Origin: JBBQNR01 sp038330145
Lineage (GTDB): Bacteria; Actinomycetota; Thermoleophilia; Solirubrobacterales; JBBDJG01
Assembly (NCBI GenBank): GCA_038330145.1
Contig: JBBQNR010000059.1
Coordinates: forward strand, 1 to 18,379
Direction: 5' to 3'
DNA: 18,379 nt
In this document: one piece after another, positions 6,257-13,356 of the stretch
Layout: each line of letters begins with the position of its first letter
How positions within the stretch are numbered: the first letter of the stretch is position 1
The notes under the pieces: generated by a model
Told to the model about the DNA's origin: nothing
Databases searched by the model: none
Seen by the model: only the letters and a program-made list of their open reading frames with translations
Made by a program: the position numbers and the translations under genes

Positions 6257-7659
6257 GACAGCACTTCCTCTTTTGTTGCTGGATCGGATCCTTCGACCGG
6301 GTAGCCAAGTTGATGCCAGGTACTGACCCCGCCGTCGGCGACGTGCATCACGGTAGTCGCGCCCAGGCGCAGCAGCAGGCTGGCGCCGACGGCCGCCCGG
6401 GCGCCGCCCGAGCAGAGGACCGCGATGGGCCGTTGGGGGTCGAGGCCCTCGGGCAGCTCGCCGAGGTCGTGGTACGGCGTGTTGAGCGAGTCGCGAATGT
6501 GAAGCTGGTCCCATTCGGGGCGCTCGCGCACGTCCAGCAGCTGAAGCTCCGGATCGGCCTGCGATCGCGACCGAAGCTCCGCCACCTGGATGCGCTCGAC
6601 CCGCGCGACCTGCCGCTGCTCGGCGCGCCAGCTCGTCATGCCGCCGGCCAGATAGCCGCCGAGGTTTCGAACACCGATCGCCACGGCCAGCCGAGCCGCC
6701 CGCCGCGCGTCCTCGTCGTCGCGCCCGATCAGCACCACCTCCTGGTCGCGGCTCGCCACCCAGGCCAGCTTGGTGCCGAAGCCGGCGTGCAGCATCGTGA
6801 TCGAGATCGCGCTCGAGATGTGCGCCTCGTCGAACTGAAGGTCCGTTCTGACGTCCACGAGCAACGCTCCGTCCTCACGCTTCTGCTCCACCTGCCGCGG
6901 AGCCAATGGCAACACCTCCACCCCGGCGGTCAGCAGCGGTCCCCGATTGAGGTCGACGACGACCTGGAAGTTCGGCGGCTGGGGTGGAAGCTTCGCGGTT
7001 GCGCGCTCGACGAAGCGCTGCTCGTCCTGCTCCGCCAGCAGCTCGTTGTTGCGGCCCTCGTAGCCGATAGTGGACGACACCTTGGGGCTCATCGACGGGC
7101 CGCCGCAGAGCGATCCACCGAGGTGCGCCGGCCAGACCTCGGTGTCCGGCGCCAGAGACAGCAGCTTGCCGTGCAGGCTGCGGAATATCAGGCGCGCGCC
7201 GTCCTCCTTGTCGACCGCCAGGTCGGGGCGCGCGACGTCTCCCACGAACAGGCTGTCGCCGGTCAGCACGGCCCACGGCTCCTCGCCGCGCGAGCTATCG
7301 ATGAGCGCGAACGCAGTGTGCTCGGGCCGGTGTCCTGGAGTGTGCATCGCCACAACGCGCAACGCGCCCAGCTCGAGCTGCCAGCCGTCCTCGAACGGCT
7401 CGTGCGGGTACTCGGCGTGCGCTTCGCGATGGATGTGGATCGTCGCTCCGGTCGCCGCCGCCAGGCGCCCGTGGCCGGACACGTGGTCGGCGTGATTGTG
7501 CGTCTCCAGCACGTGCTCTATCTGCACTCCCAGATAGCGCGCCAGCTCCAGGTACTGGTCGATCTCGAATCGTGGGTCGACGACCGCCACAACGCCGGAG
7601 TCGCCGATCAGGTACGAGGCGCAACCGAGGTCGTCGTGAACTATCTGCCGGAAGATCAT
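6253..7659 (-). CDS. Persulfide dioxygenase-type MBL protein fused to two rhodanese domains (CstB-like)
   Basis: The 468-aa protein has three modules. Residues 1 to about 215 form an ETHE1-like MBL domain with THNHADH (H54, H56, D58, H59), TPGHRPEH (H110), GDSLFVGDVARPDL (D135) and VWPAHLGGSLCG (H179). These are the mononuclear iron site and signatures of persulfide dioxygenases. Residues about 265-345 are a rhodanese fold whose active-site loop reads LIGRDDED and lacks the Cys. Residues about 373-456 are a second rhodanese with Cys416 in CSGGARA. The MBL-pseudorhodanese-rhodanese order matches Staphylococcus CstB, which oxidises low-molecular-weight persulfides to thiosulfate. It starts 6 nt after the GCS2-like gene and overlaps the cupredoxin gene, so the three form an operon. 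The substrate thiol is inferred, not seen. Confidence 0.92.
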   Translation of the reverse strand: MIFRQIVHDDLGCASYLIGDSGVVAVVDPRFEIDQYLELARYLGVQIEHVLETHNHADHVSGHGRLAAATGATIHIHREAHAEYPHEPFEDGWQLELGALRVVAMHTPGHRPEHTAFALIDSSRGEEPWAVLTGDSLFVGDVARPDLAVDKEDGARLIFRSLHGKLLSLAPDTEVWPAHLGGSLCGGPSMSPKVSSTIGYEGRNNELLAEQDEQRFVERATAKLPPQPPNFQVVVDLNRGPLLTAGVEVLPLAPRQVEQKREDGALLVDVRTDLQFDEAHISSAISITMLHAGFGTKLAWVASRDQEVVLIGRDDEDARRAARLAVAIGVRNLGGYLAGGMTSWRAEQRQVARVERIQVAELRSRSQADPELQLLDVRERPEWDQLHIRDSLNTPYHDLGELPEGLDPQRPIAVLCSGGARAAVGASLLLRLGATTVMHVADGGVSTWHQLGYPVEGSDPATKEEVLS

Positions 7660-7665
7660 CGCGTC

Positions 7666-8826
7666 CTAGGTCCCCGGCCGCGAGTTGCCACCGGCGACGC
7701 GTCCCGCCAATCCCAGCGCCGTCGCCTCGGCGATCTTGCGCATCAGCGTTCTCAGGTCTCGGTCGGCTCGCCAGTCCGCGAGCTGTCGCTGCGCGCCGGT
7801 GCCGCGCTCGACGATGTCCTCGACTCCCTCCAGCTCGCGCGCGCAGCCGAGCTCCTCGGCGTGCGGGTGGAGCCTCTCCACGAGACGGTTCGCCAGATCG
7901 GTGGCGCTGCAGCGTGTTCGGTTCGGAAGGTCCACCAGCTCGCCCTCGATGCCGTAGCGCGCGGCCAGCCATTTGTTCTCCTCCAGCATCTCGCGCGGGT
8001 ACGTGCTGAGCTCGTGGCCGGCCTCGTAGTGCTCCGCAAGCTCCTTGCACATCGACTGGATCAGCGCGGCAAGGGTGACGGTGTATTCCAGCCGCGTCTG
8101 CGTGTCGCAGACCCTCACCTCCACCGTGCCGAGGTTGGGATGCGGCCGCACGTCCCACCAGAAGTAGGTGTAGTCCTCCACCACGCCCGCCTCCATCATG
8201 AACTCGGTGCGCGCGACCCAGTCGGCCCAGCCCTGGTAGCGCGGAGGCACGCCGACGCGCGGGAAGGTCTTGAAGATCGGAGTCCGCGTCGACATCAGCC
8301 CCGTGGGCACGCCGCGCCAGAACGGCGAGTTGGAGGAGAGCGCGAGCAGGATCGGGAGGTGCACCCGCATCCCGTTGGCTACATGGATTGCCTTCTCCGG
8401 GCTGTCAATGCCGACGTGCACGTGGAGGCCGAAGAGCAGCTCCTGCCGGGCGACGAAGCGAAGCGCCTCGACCACCTCGAGATAGCGCGGGTGGTCGACG
8501 ATGCGCTGCTCCTCCCACCTGGCGAACGGGTGCGTGCCTGCGGAGGCGATCGTCAGCCCCCTTGCCTCGGCGGTCTCGCGCACGCGGCGACGCAGCTCCT
8601 CGAGCTGCCCCCCGGCCTCTGGCGCTGTGCGGCAGACGTTGGTGGCGATCTCCAGCACCGACTGCATCAGCTCCGGCTTGACCTCACCCTCGGTCTCGCT
8701 CGGGATGGCCTCGATGATCTCCTCGATCGCCGACACGAGGTCCATCGACTCGGCGTCGACGATCATCAGCTCCTCCTCGACCCCGAGCGTGTAGAGCGGT
8801 CCCGTGAAGTTGTGCTCGATTGGCAC
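7666..8826 (-). CDS. Glutamate-cysteine ligase-like enzyme, GCS2/YbdK family
   Basis: This carboxylate-amine ligase of the GCS2 family includes weak glutamate-cysteine ligases. The sequence has YTLGVEEELMIVD at the N-terminus (the conserved EEE metal/ATP region), GLHVHVGID at about 134-142 and ALSSNSPFWRGVPTGLMSTR at about 162-181. It ends with an Arg-rich helical region. I chose the GTG at 8826 (386 aa), close to family length. The frame stays open to a GTG at 8907 (413 aa), but the extra residues are low in complexity and that GTG overlaps a -10-like TATAGT. Neither start has a Shine-Dalgarno. It heads the operon with the persulfide dioxygenase, suggesting that it makes a gamma-glutamyl thiol (or a precursor) handled by that enzyme. 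No gshB is visible here. Confidence 0.87.
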   Translation of the reverse strand: MPIEHNFTGPLYTLGVEEELMIVDAESMDLVSAIEEIIEAIPSETEGEVKPELMQSVLEIATNVCRTAPEAGGQLEELRRRVRETAEARGLTIASAGTHPFARWEEQRIVDHPRYLEVVEALRFVARQELLFGLHVHVGIDSPEKAIHVANGMRVHLPILLALSSNSPFWRGVPTGLMSTRTPIFKTFPRVGVPPRYQGWADWVARTEFMMEAGVVEDYTYFWWDVRPHPNLGTVEVRVCDTQTRLEYTVTLAALIQSMCKELAEHYEAGHELSTYPREMLEENKWLAARYGIEGELVDLPNRTRCSATDLANRLVERLHPHAEELGCARELEGVEDIVERGTGAQRQLADWRADRDLRTLMRKIAEATALGLAGRVAGGNSRPGT

Positions 8827-8905
8827 TAGAGCCTGTGACGAAATGCCCGGGGTGCTGTTTGAACCGGGGGCGTCGCCGGCAACCGCCGCTCCGCTCCTCG
8901 AGGCC

Positions 8906-8911
8906 ACTATA
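8906..8911 (-). promoter_or_regulatory. Candidate -10 element of the thiol/persulfide operon
   Basis: TATAGT on the minus strand is the best -10-like hexamer upstream of the GCS2-like gene. Transcription would start near 8899. This leaves a leader of about 70 nt if translation begins at 8826, and rules out the GTG at 8907. No good -35 is seen. Confidence 0.4.
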
Positions 8912-8986
8912 ACCCGCGCCGGACCCGCGCCGGGCCTGTCGCTGCTGTTGGCCGGGCCGCGGCGGGGATTACCCCTGATGCGGTCA

Positions 8987-8992
8987 TATACT
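8987..8992 (+). promoter_or_regulatory. Candidate -10 element of the aldolase gene
   Basis: TATACT, one base from consensus, 36 nt upstream of the ATG at 9029. The expected start point near 8999 gives a leader of about 30 nt that contains the Shine-Dalgarno at 9018-9025. No clear -35 hexamer is present. Confidence 0.5.
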
Positions 8993-9028
8993 GGCCTCGG
9001 ACCGAGTGAGCCACGACAGGAAGGACCG

Positions 9029-9964
9029 ATGGCGGTAAGCGTTGGAAAGACCGAGCTCTCGAGCGAGCAGAAGCCCCTTCTCCCCGTACTCCCGACCGGA
9101 AAGCGCGCACGGCTGCGGCGACTCCTCTACGACTACGGCCCGGGTGAGGGCACGCTGCTGCTGCTGCCGATCGACCAGGGCATCGAGCACGGCCCGCGCG
9201 ACTTCTTCCCCAACCCCGCCTCGAAGGACCCCGAGTACCAGTTCCGGCTCGCGGCCGAGGCCGGCTACTCGGCGATCGCCTGTGGCTATGGCATGGCGAG
9301 CAAGTACTACCCGGACTACGCCGGGCGCGTGCCGCTGCTGCTGAAGCTCAACTCCAAGACCGAGCTGCCGCCGGACGATGAGGCGCTCTCACCCTGCAAC
9401 GCCTCGGTGGAGGACGCGGTGCGGCTTGGCGCCGACGCCGTCGGCTACACGCTCTACGTCGGCTCGCCCAAGCAGGAGGAGGACTTCATGCAGCTCGGCG
9501 ATGTGCGCCAGGATTGCGACCGCTTCGGCATGCCGCTGGTGATCTGGGCCTACCCGCGCGGGCGCGACATCCAGAAGAAGGGCGGCCGCGATTCGTTTTA
9601 CGCCATCGACTACGCCGCGCGCGTGGCGATGGAGATGGGCGCCGACGTCGTCAAGCTCAACATGCCGAAGCTGAACCCGGACACGGACAAGGACGCCCCA
9701 GCTCCATACAACGAGATGGAGGTCACCCAGGAAGAGGCGATCCGGCAGTGCGTCGAGTCTGCGGGCCGCGCGCTCGTCGTGCTTTCGGGCGGCTCGAAGG
9801 TCGACGACGACAAGCTGCTGGCTCAGACTCGCATGATCATGGAGGCGGGCGGCTCCGGCGTGATCTTCGGCCGCAACGTCTGGCAGCGCGACCTGCAGTC
9901 GGCCGTCCAGATCATCGACCAGATCAAGGACACACTGATCAAATCGCGCAGGCGCGTTCCCTGA
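9029..9964 (+). CDS. Class I fructose-bisphosphate aldolase (DhnA/FbaB type)
   Basis: It is a Schiff-base aldolase of the DeoC/FbaB superfamily that reversibly splits fructose 1,6-bisphosphate to dihydroxyacetone phosphate and glyceraldehyde 3-phosphate in glycolysis and gluconeogenesis. The 311-aa product has PIDQGIEHGP at about 47-56 and LLLKLNSKTEL. The strand GADVVKLNMPK places the Schiff-base Lys at 209. VLSGGSKV and GSGVIFGRNVWQR near the C-terminus form the phosphate site. The frame is open upstream to 8804, but AGGA at 9018-9021 (repeated at 9022-9025) precedes the ATG at 9029, which gives the expected N-terminus. The gene is divergent from the thiol operon and followed by a hairpin. 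Confidence 0.93.
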   Translation: MAVSVGKTELSSEQKPLLPVLPTGKRARLRRLLYDYGPGEGTLLLLPIDQGIEHGPRDFFPNPASKDPEYQFRLAAEAGYSAIACGYGMASKYYPDYAGRVPLLLKLNSKTELPPDDEALSPCNASVEDAVRLGADAVGYTLYVGSPKQEEDFMQLGDVRQDCDRFGMPLVIWAYPRGRDIQKKGGRDSFYAIDYAARVAMEMGADVVKLNMPKLNPDTDKDAPAPYNEMEVTQEEAIRQCVESAGRALVVLSGGSKVDDDKLLAQTRMIMEAGGSGVIFGRNVWQRDLQSAVQIIDQIKDTLIKSRRRVP

Positions 9965-9981
9965 GCGGCAACTGACGCCGG

Positions 9982-10002
9982 GCGCTGCGGCGGGAGCAGC
10001 GC
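9982..10002 (+). terminator. Hairpin after the aldolase gene
   Basis: A perfect 7-bp stem, GCGCTGC (9982-9988) with GCAGCGC (9996-10002), closes a 7-nt loop 17 nt after the stop codon. No T-run follows, as is common in GC-rich actinobacteria, so terminator function is plausible but not certain. Confidence 0.45.
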
Positions 10003-10037
10003 GGCCGCGACGCGAAAGAGGCGTGTTACGCGCCACC

Positions 10038-10043
10038 TAACAT
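10038..10043 (+). promoter_or_regulatory. Candidate -10 element for the M74 peptidase gene
   Basis: TAACAT ends 9 nt before the TTG start at 10053. It would give a transcript with a leader of only a few nucleotides. No Shine-Dalgarno of note precedes the TTG. Confidence 0.35.
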
Positions 10044-10052
10044 CTGACGGTC

Positions 10053-10811
10053 TTGCCAGATGACGGCAATCGCTCGCTGGATCAACGTTCGGCTGCGCTC
10101 GCGCTGTTCCCTGCGCTGGGGCTTGCTGTCCTGCTTGCCGGCGTTCCCGCTGCGCTGAACGGGCTGCGCGGCGAGTCAGCGAACGCACGCCCCGCTGCGA
10201 CACGAATAGCGACGACCGGCAGCACCGGCAGCACGGGGACCAGCGGCGCGACAGGTCCCCAGCTCCAGCAGTTCCACGCGATCCGATGGCGCTCGTCGCG
10301 AGCGGTCGGGCGACCGAACGCGGGCAGGCTGGTGCACGGCGTGCGGCTACCGAACCAGGGGCAGGACTACTTCACCTGGGACCCGATCCTGAAGCACGTC
10401 CCCAACCGCGGCTGGCGCCGCTACGGGACAGACCGCCTGCTGCGCACGCTGCTGACCGTGCTGTCGGAGTATCGGGCCGCGCATCCGGGCGCCGTGCGCG
10501 TCGGAGTCGCCGACCTGAGCCGGCCACAGGGAGGGGAGTTCGGCCGCCGCTTCGGCGGGCTTGGCCACGACTCGCACCAGAACGGCCTCGACGTCGACGT
10601 CCATTACCCGCGCCTGGACCGGCTCGAGCGCGGCATCCGCATGGCTCGGCAGATCGACCGCCCGCTTGCTCAGGACCTGATCGACCGCTTCGTCGCCGCC
10701 GGTGCGAAGTACGTGTTCGTGGGCTGGCGCACGGGCCTCAAGGGCCCGCGCCGCATCGTGCAGAAGCTGTCGTATCACGACGACCACATGCACGTGCGCA
10801 TCCGCCCCTAG
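10053..10811 (+). CDS. M74-family (MepA-like) metallopeptidase, membrane-anchored or secreted
   Basis: It is a LAS-type zinc peptidase of the penicillin-insensitive murein endopeptidase family, expected to cleave peptidoglycan cross-links. The 252-aa product starts with a hydrophobic segment at about 13-36 (ALALFPALGLAVLLAGVPAA), so it is exported or anchored. A Gly/Ser/Thr-rich linker follows at 54-68. The catalytic core is at about 92-250. H172 and H175 in GHDSHQNGLDVDVHYP, D182, and H242, H245, H247 in YHDDHMHVRI reproduce the spacing of the six His/Asp residues of E. coli MepA. The TTG at 10053 gives a short N-terminal tail before the membrane segment; I see no better in-frame start. It is followed by a perfect 10-bp hairpin and two copies of an intergenic repeat. 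Confidence 0.87.
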   Translation: MPDDGNRSLDQRSAALALFPALGLAVLLAGVPAALNGLRGESANARPAATRIATTGSTGSTGTSGATGPQLQQFHAIRWRSSRAVGRPNAGRLVHGVRLPNQGQDYFTWDPILKHVPNRGWRRYGTDRLLRTLLTVLSEYRAAHPGAVRVGVADLSRPQGGEFGRRFGGLGHDSHQNGLDVDVHYPRLDRLERGIRMARQIDRPLAQDLIDRFVAAGAKYVFVGWRTGLKGPRRIVQKLSYHDDHMHVRIRP

Positions 10812-10818
10812 AAAACAA

Positions 10819-10846
10819 CCGGATTTCGCTTGGACACGAAATCCGG
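10819..10846. terminator. Perfect 10-bp hairpin between convergent genes
   Basis: CCGGATTTCG (10819-10828) pairs with CGAAATCCGG (10837-10846) around an 8-nt loop, 7 nt after the peptidase stop and before the end of the convergent grxD. It could terminate from both sides. Its right arm is part of repeat copy A. Confidence 0.6.
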
Positions 10847-10858
10847 GAGCTCCGAGGC
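10834..10858 (+). repeat. Intergenic repeat, copy A
   Basis: This 25-nt segment includes the core CCGGGAGCTCCGAGG and matches copy B at 21 of 25 positions. Copy A starts 45 nt before copy B. Upstream bases also align (ATTTCG here, CTTCGC in B), so the true unit is about 45 nt and includes a small stem. Confidence 0.75.
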
Positions 10859-10878
10859 CCGCCACCGACTTCGCTTAC

Positions 10879-10903
10879 GCGCGAAAACCGGGAGCTCCGA
10901 GGG
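10879..10903 (+). repeat. Intergenic repeat, copy B
   Basis: GCGCGAAAACCGGGAGCTCC followed by GAGGG. It is in tandem with copy A and matches inverted copy C at the far right of the window at 24 of 25 positions. It ends just before the grxD stop. Confidence 0.8.
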
Positions 10904-10909
10904 CCCGCC

Positions 10910-11293
10910 CTACTGCTGATCTATCTGGAGCGGCGCCGGCTGCTGCGTCGCGGGCTGCGCCGAGACTGCCGCGGGCTGCTGCACGCCGAGCTTGCCGGCC
11001 AGCTCGCCGGACTCGAACATCTCGGTCACGATGTCGGCGCCGCCGACGAGCTCGCTGCCGACGAACAGCTGCGGGATCGTGGGCCAGTTGGACAGCGCCG
11101 ACAGCTGCTCGCGGATGCGTGGGTCGGGCAGGATGTCCATCGCGGCGTAGTCGACGCCCAGCGAGTTCAGCATTCCTGCCACTCGTGCCGAGAATCCACA
11201 GCGCGGCTCGTCCGGCGTGCCCTTCATGAACAGCATCACCGACTCCTCGGCGATCGCCTTCTGAATGAAGCCTCGAATCTCTTCGTTGGTCAT
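10910..11293 (-). CDS. grxD: Monothiol glutaredoxin, Grx4/CGFS type
   Basis: CGFS glutaredoxins carry or transfer [2Fe-2S] clusters, alone or with BolA. The 127-aa product has KGTPDEPRCGFS with the cluster-ligating Cys at 32, then WPTIPQLFVGSELVGGADI, the TIPQ/F-x-GG-x-D glutathione-binding region. A C-terminal tail of about 25 residues rich in Gln, Pro and Ala follows the usual end of the domain and is unusual for the family. The ATG overlaps the bolA stop as ATGA, and GAGGAC lies a few nt upstream, so translation is probably coupled. The family normally uses glutathione as cofactor. Together with the GCS2-like gene nearby, this suggests some gamma-glutamyl thiol chemistry, which is an inference. 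Confidence 0.95.
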   Translation of the reverse strand: MTNEEIRGFIQKAIAEESVMLFMKGTPDEPRCGFSARVAGMLNSLGVDYAAMDILPDPRIREQLSALSNWPTIPQLFVGSELVGGADIVTEMFESGELAGKLGVQQPAAVSAQPATQQPAPLQIDQQ

Positions 11294-11532
11294 CGATCGT
11301 CCTCGTTCGGGCTGGTGGTTTTCAGGGAAAGGGCGTGGATCGGCCCGCCGATCTCATCGCCGAACACGTCGTAGACGAGCCTGTGCTGCTCCAGGCGCGA
11401 GAGACCCGCGAAGCCGTCGTAGACGACCTCGGCTCGTAGGTGATCGCCGCCGCCGGTGAGGTCGCTGACCGTAGCCTGCGAACCCGGCAGGGCGCTCTCG
11501 ATCCTGTGCTTGACGTCTTCCGTGGTCGGCAT
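11290..11532 (-). CDS. bolA: BolA family protein
   Basis: BolA proteins pair with CGFS glutaredoxins to hold or transfer [2Fe-2S] clusters. The 80-aa product has the BolA fold order: an N-terminal helix (EDVKHRIESALPG), a beta segment with H31 (DHLRAEVVYDGFAGLSRLEQ), then H50-R51 and the family ending IHALSL with H66. Size is normal. Its stop overlaps the start of grxD by four bases, the classic bolA-grxD pairing, which strongly supports both calls. It is divergent from the thermonuclease gene across 99 bp. Confidence 0.94.
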   Translation of the reverse strand: MPTTEDVKHRIESALPGSQATVSDLTGGGDHLRAEVVYDGFAGLSRLEQHRLVYDVFGDEIGGPIHALSLKTTSPNEDDR

Positions 11533-11618
11533 CGGTCGGCACTCACGATAGCAATGGGTTTTCCAGTACTGCGAGCCTTTTGATCACGGGACGGCGAGCG
11601 CGCGCCCGCCCTCGAGCC

Positions 11619-11624
11619 TAGGCT
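11619..11624 (+). promoter_or_regulatory. Candidate -10 element for the thermonuclease gene (leaderless)
   Basis: TAGGCT ends 7 nt before the ATG at 11632. No Shine-Dalgarno is present. Transcription would start at the start codon. Confidence 0.4.
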
Positions 11625-11631
11625 GCAGCCG

Positions 11632-12159
11632 ATGTCCTCGCGACGCGCTGCCGTCTGGCTGCTGGTATTCGTGGCACTTACCCTGGTGGGAGGCGGGCTC
11701 GACCTCTGGGGCGACAGGCCGGGCGACGACGAGGGGCTGTCGGGGCTGGCCGTCAATGCGCGCGTGGTGCGAGTCGTGGACGGGGACACGATCCGCGTCC
11801 GCCTGCGTGACTCGACCCAAACCGTCCGCTACATCGGCGTCGACACGCCCGAGACGGTCAAGCCCGGCGAGCCGGTGGAGTGCTTCGGCAAGCCCGCCAG
11901 CGAGTTCAACCGCCGGTTGGTGGCGGGCCGGTTGGTGCGGCTGCGCTTCGGAGCCGAGCGGCGCGACCGCTACGGGCGCCTGCTCGCGTACGTCTTCCTG
12001 TCAGGGGGCGACGCGCGCTCGGTCAACGCTCGCCTGATCGCCGGCGGCTACGGGCGTGTGTTGACGATCGAGCCCAACAGCGCGCACAGGATCCCCTTCG
12101 GGCGGCTGGAGAGCGACGCCCGGCGGCGCAGGCGCGGGCTCTGGGGCTCCTGCCCGTAG
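11632..12159 (+). CDS. Thermonuclease-family (SNase) nuclease, exported
   Basis: It is a staphylococcal-nuclease-fold endonuclease that in known members cuts DNA and RNA with Ca2+. The 175-aa product has a signal peptide or anchor at about 6-22 (AAVWLLVFVALTLVGGG), so it acts outside the cytoplasm. The core at about 42-172 carries VVDGDT (D50, D52), VRYIGVDTPE (R66, D71, E74) and DRYGRLLAYV (R116). These correspond to the active-site D21, R35, D40, E43 and R87 of the staphylococcal enzyme. It ends with the typical ARRRRRGLWG. Cys84 and Cys174 could form a disulfide. It converges with the Vms1-like gene, their stop codons 2 nt apart. Confidence 0.94.
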   Translation: MSSRRAAVWLLVFVALTLVGGGLDLWGDRPGDDEGLSGLAVNARVVRVVDGDTIRVRLRDSTQTVRYIGVDTPETVKPGEPVECFGKPASEFNRRLVAGRLVRLRFGAERRDRYGRLLAYVFLSGGDARSVNARLIAGGYGRVLTIEPNSAHRIPFGRLESDARRRRRGLWGSCP

Positions 12160-12161
12160 TG

Positions 12162-13283
12162 CTAAAAGCGCAGCAGCGCGCCGATCGAGCCCAGCGGCTC
12201 GAGATCGGAGTGGTGGCGCACGAGCATGATCTCGGCGGACTGGGCGAGCGCGCTCTCGATCGCCGGCTCGAGCACGTCGTCGTGCTTTTGAAGCTGATCG
12301 CCGGCCGGTGAGCTGCCCGGCTCGGTCGAGAGGAAGTCCGAGGATGGGCTGGCGTAGCCCTCGGCGTGAAAGCCCTCCTGGATCAGGAGCGTCTCGACGC
12401 GGCGCTCGTTGAGAGCGGCCAGCACGTCGGCCGGTCCGGCGGCGCCGCGCGCGTTGCGGCCCAGCTCGCTGCGCAGCCGGTCCAGTGCCGCGTGCTCTTG
12501 CTGCTTCTCGTCTTCCTCTATTACGCCCGCGACCTGCTTCGCCACCTCCGCCGGAGCCGCGCGCACGTCGACGTCGATCCAGCCGACGATGCGCTCCGAG
12601 AGGTAGTTGTGGAGGTGCGACTCGACCTCGCCGCGCAGCTCGTCGTGCGTGCCGATCACCAGGCGCTGCACGGTTCCGCGCTTGAAGTGGTTGAACAGCT
12701 CCTCGGCGGCGTGCTTCACGTGGTCGCGCGTCTCCTTCAGGATGCCGCGCTGGTAACGCGCCTGCGACCAGCCGCCCTGGTCGTGCCAGCCGTGCACGTC
12801 GTCGACGATGCGCGACAGCTCCCGCAGGCCGGTGGAGCTGCCGACGAGGATGCGCGCAATCTGGCGGTCGATCAGCAGCACGCCGTATCCGTCACGCTTG
12901 CCGCTGGTCGTGAGCGGCTCGATGAAGGGTGAGTCGTCGATCACGACCTCGCTCGGGATCGGCTCCGGCAGCTGCACCACCTCGAAAAGGCCGGCGCCGG
13001 ACGACGTGAAGACGACAACGCCACGAGTTCCGCTGGCGTCGAACTCCTTGTCGAACCAGGAGCGAACCCGCTCCAGGTCGCGCTTCAGGTTTTCCTTCTG
13101 CGCGTGGTTGAGGCCGTCATTGCGAAGCGCGTCGTCGGCGACGTCGAGCAGCGACTCGAATTCGATCGAGCGATCGCGCGGAGTGGGGAACTCGCTCGGA
13201 TCGAGATTGAGGTAGAGGCTGAGCACCTTGTGGCCCTCGGGTCTCATCCTTGCCAGCTCGCGGAGCCGCTGTTTGGCGATCAC
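12162..13283 (-). CDS. eRF1-family protein (BaeRF/Vms1-like)
   Basis: The 373-aa product resembles bacterial eRF1-like proteins (the baeRF/Vms1-ANKZF1 group), thought to act in translation termination or release of stalled peptides. An N-terminal helical/beta domain spans 1 to about 130. A central RNase H-like domain at about 132-245 carries GGWSQARYQRG at 170-180. Its Gln174 sits in the region that holds the catalytic Gln of Vms1. A C-terminal L7Ae-like domain lies at about 300-373 (VLAALNERRVETLLIQEGF, then SAEIMLVR and IGALLRF). The GTG start at 13283 has no Shine-Dalgarno but follows TAGAAT by 6 nt, implying a leaderless mRNA. Family membership is by recognition of motifs; peptidyl-tRNA hydrolase activity is inference. 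Confidence 0.78.
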   Translation of the reverse strand: MIAKQRLRELARMRPEGHKVLSLYLNLDPSEFPTPRDRSIEFESLLDVADDALRNDGLNHAQKENLKRDLERVRSWFDKEFDASGTRGVVVFTSSGAGLFEVVQLPEPIPSEVVIDDSPFIEPLTTSGKRDGYGVLLIDRQIARILVGSSTGLRELSRIVDDVHGWHDQGGWSQARYQRGILKETRDHVKHAAEELFNHFKRGTVQRLVIGTHDELRGEVESHLHNYLSERIVGWIDVDVRAAPAEVAKQVAGVIEEDEKQQEHAALDRLRSELGRNARGAAGPADVLAALNERRVETLLIQEGFHAEGYASPSSDFLSTEPGSSPAGDQLQKHDDVLEPAIESALAQSAEIMLVRHHSDLEPLGSIGALLRF

Positions 13284-13289
13284 GGTCTC

Positions 13290-13295
13290 ATTCTA
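13290..13295 (-). promoter_or_regulatory. Candidate -10 element for the Vms1-like gene (leaderless)
   Basis: TAGAAT on the minus strand, exactly 6 nt before the GTG at 13283. This is the best example of the -10-to-start spacing seen repeatedly in the window. No clear -35. Confidence 0.5.
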
Positions 13296-13296
13296 T

Positions 13297-13343
13297 GGAG
13301 AAGGGCCAACTCGGCTTCTCCGTACCCGGCCGCGTATGCGGCC
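13297..13343 (-). terminator. Double hairpin after the secreted protein gene
   Basis: On the minus strand, just after the stop codon at 13357, GGCCGC/GCGGCC (13343-13338 with 13333-13328, 4-nt loop) is followed by GGAGAAG/CTTCTCC (13321-13315 with 13303-13297, 11-nt loop). No T-run follows. They probably end the sigma/secreted-protein transcript before the next promoter. Confidence 0.5.
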
Positions 13344-13356
13344 AATCCGACCGGTT

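Noticed and set aside
6310..8829. An 839-codon plus-strand open frame.
   Set aside because: It lies antisense to the strongly recognised persulfide dioxygenase and GCS2-like genes; its translation is Arg/Val/His-rich with no domain. It is a high-GC shadow.
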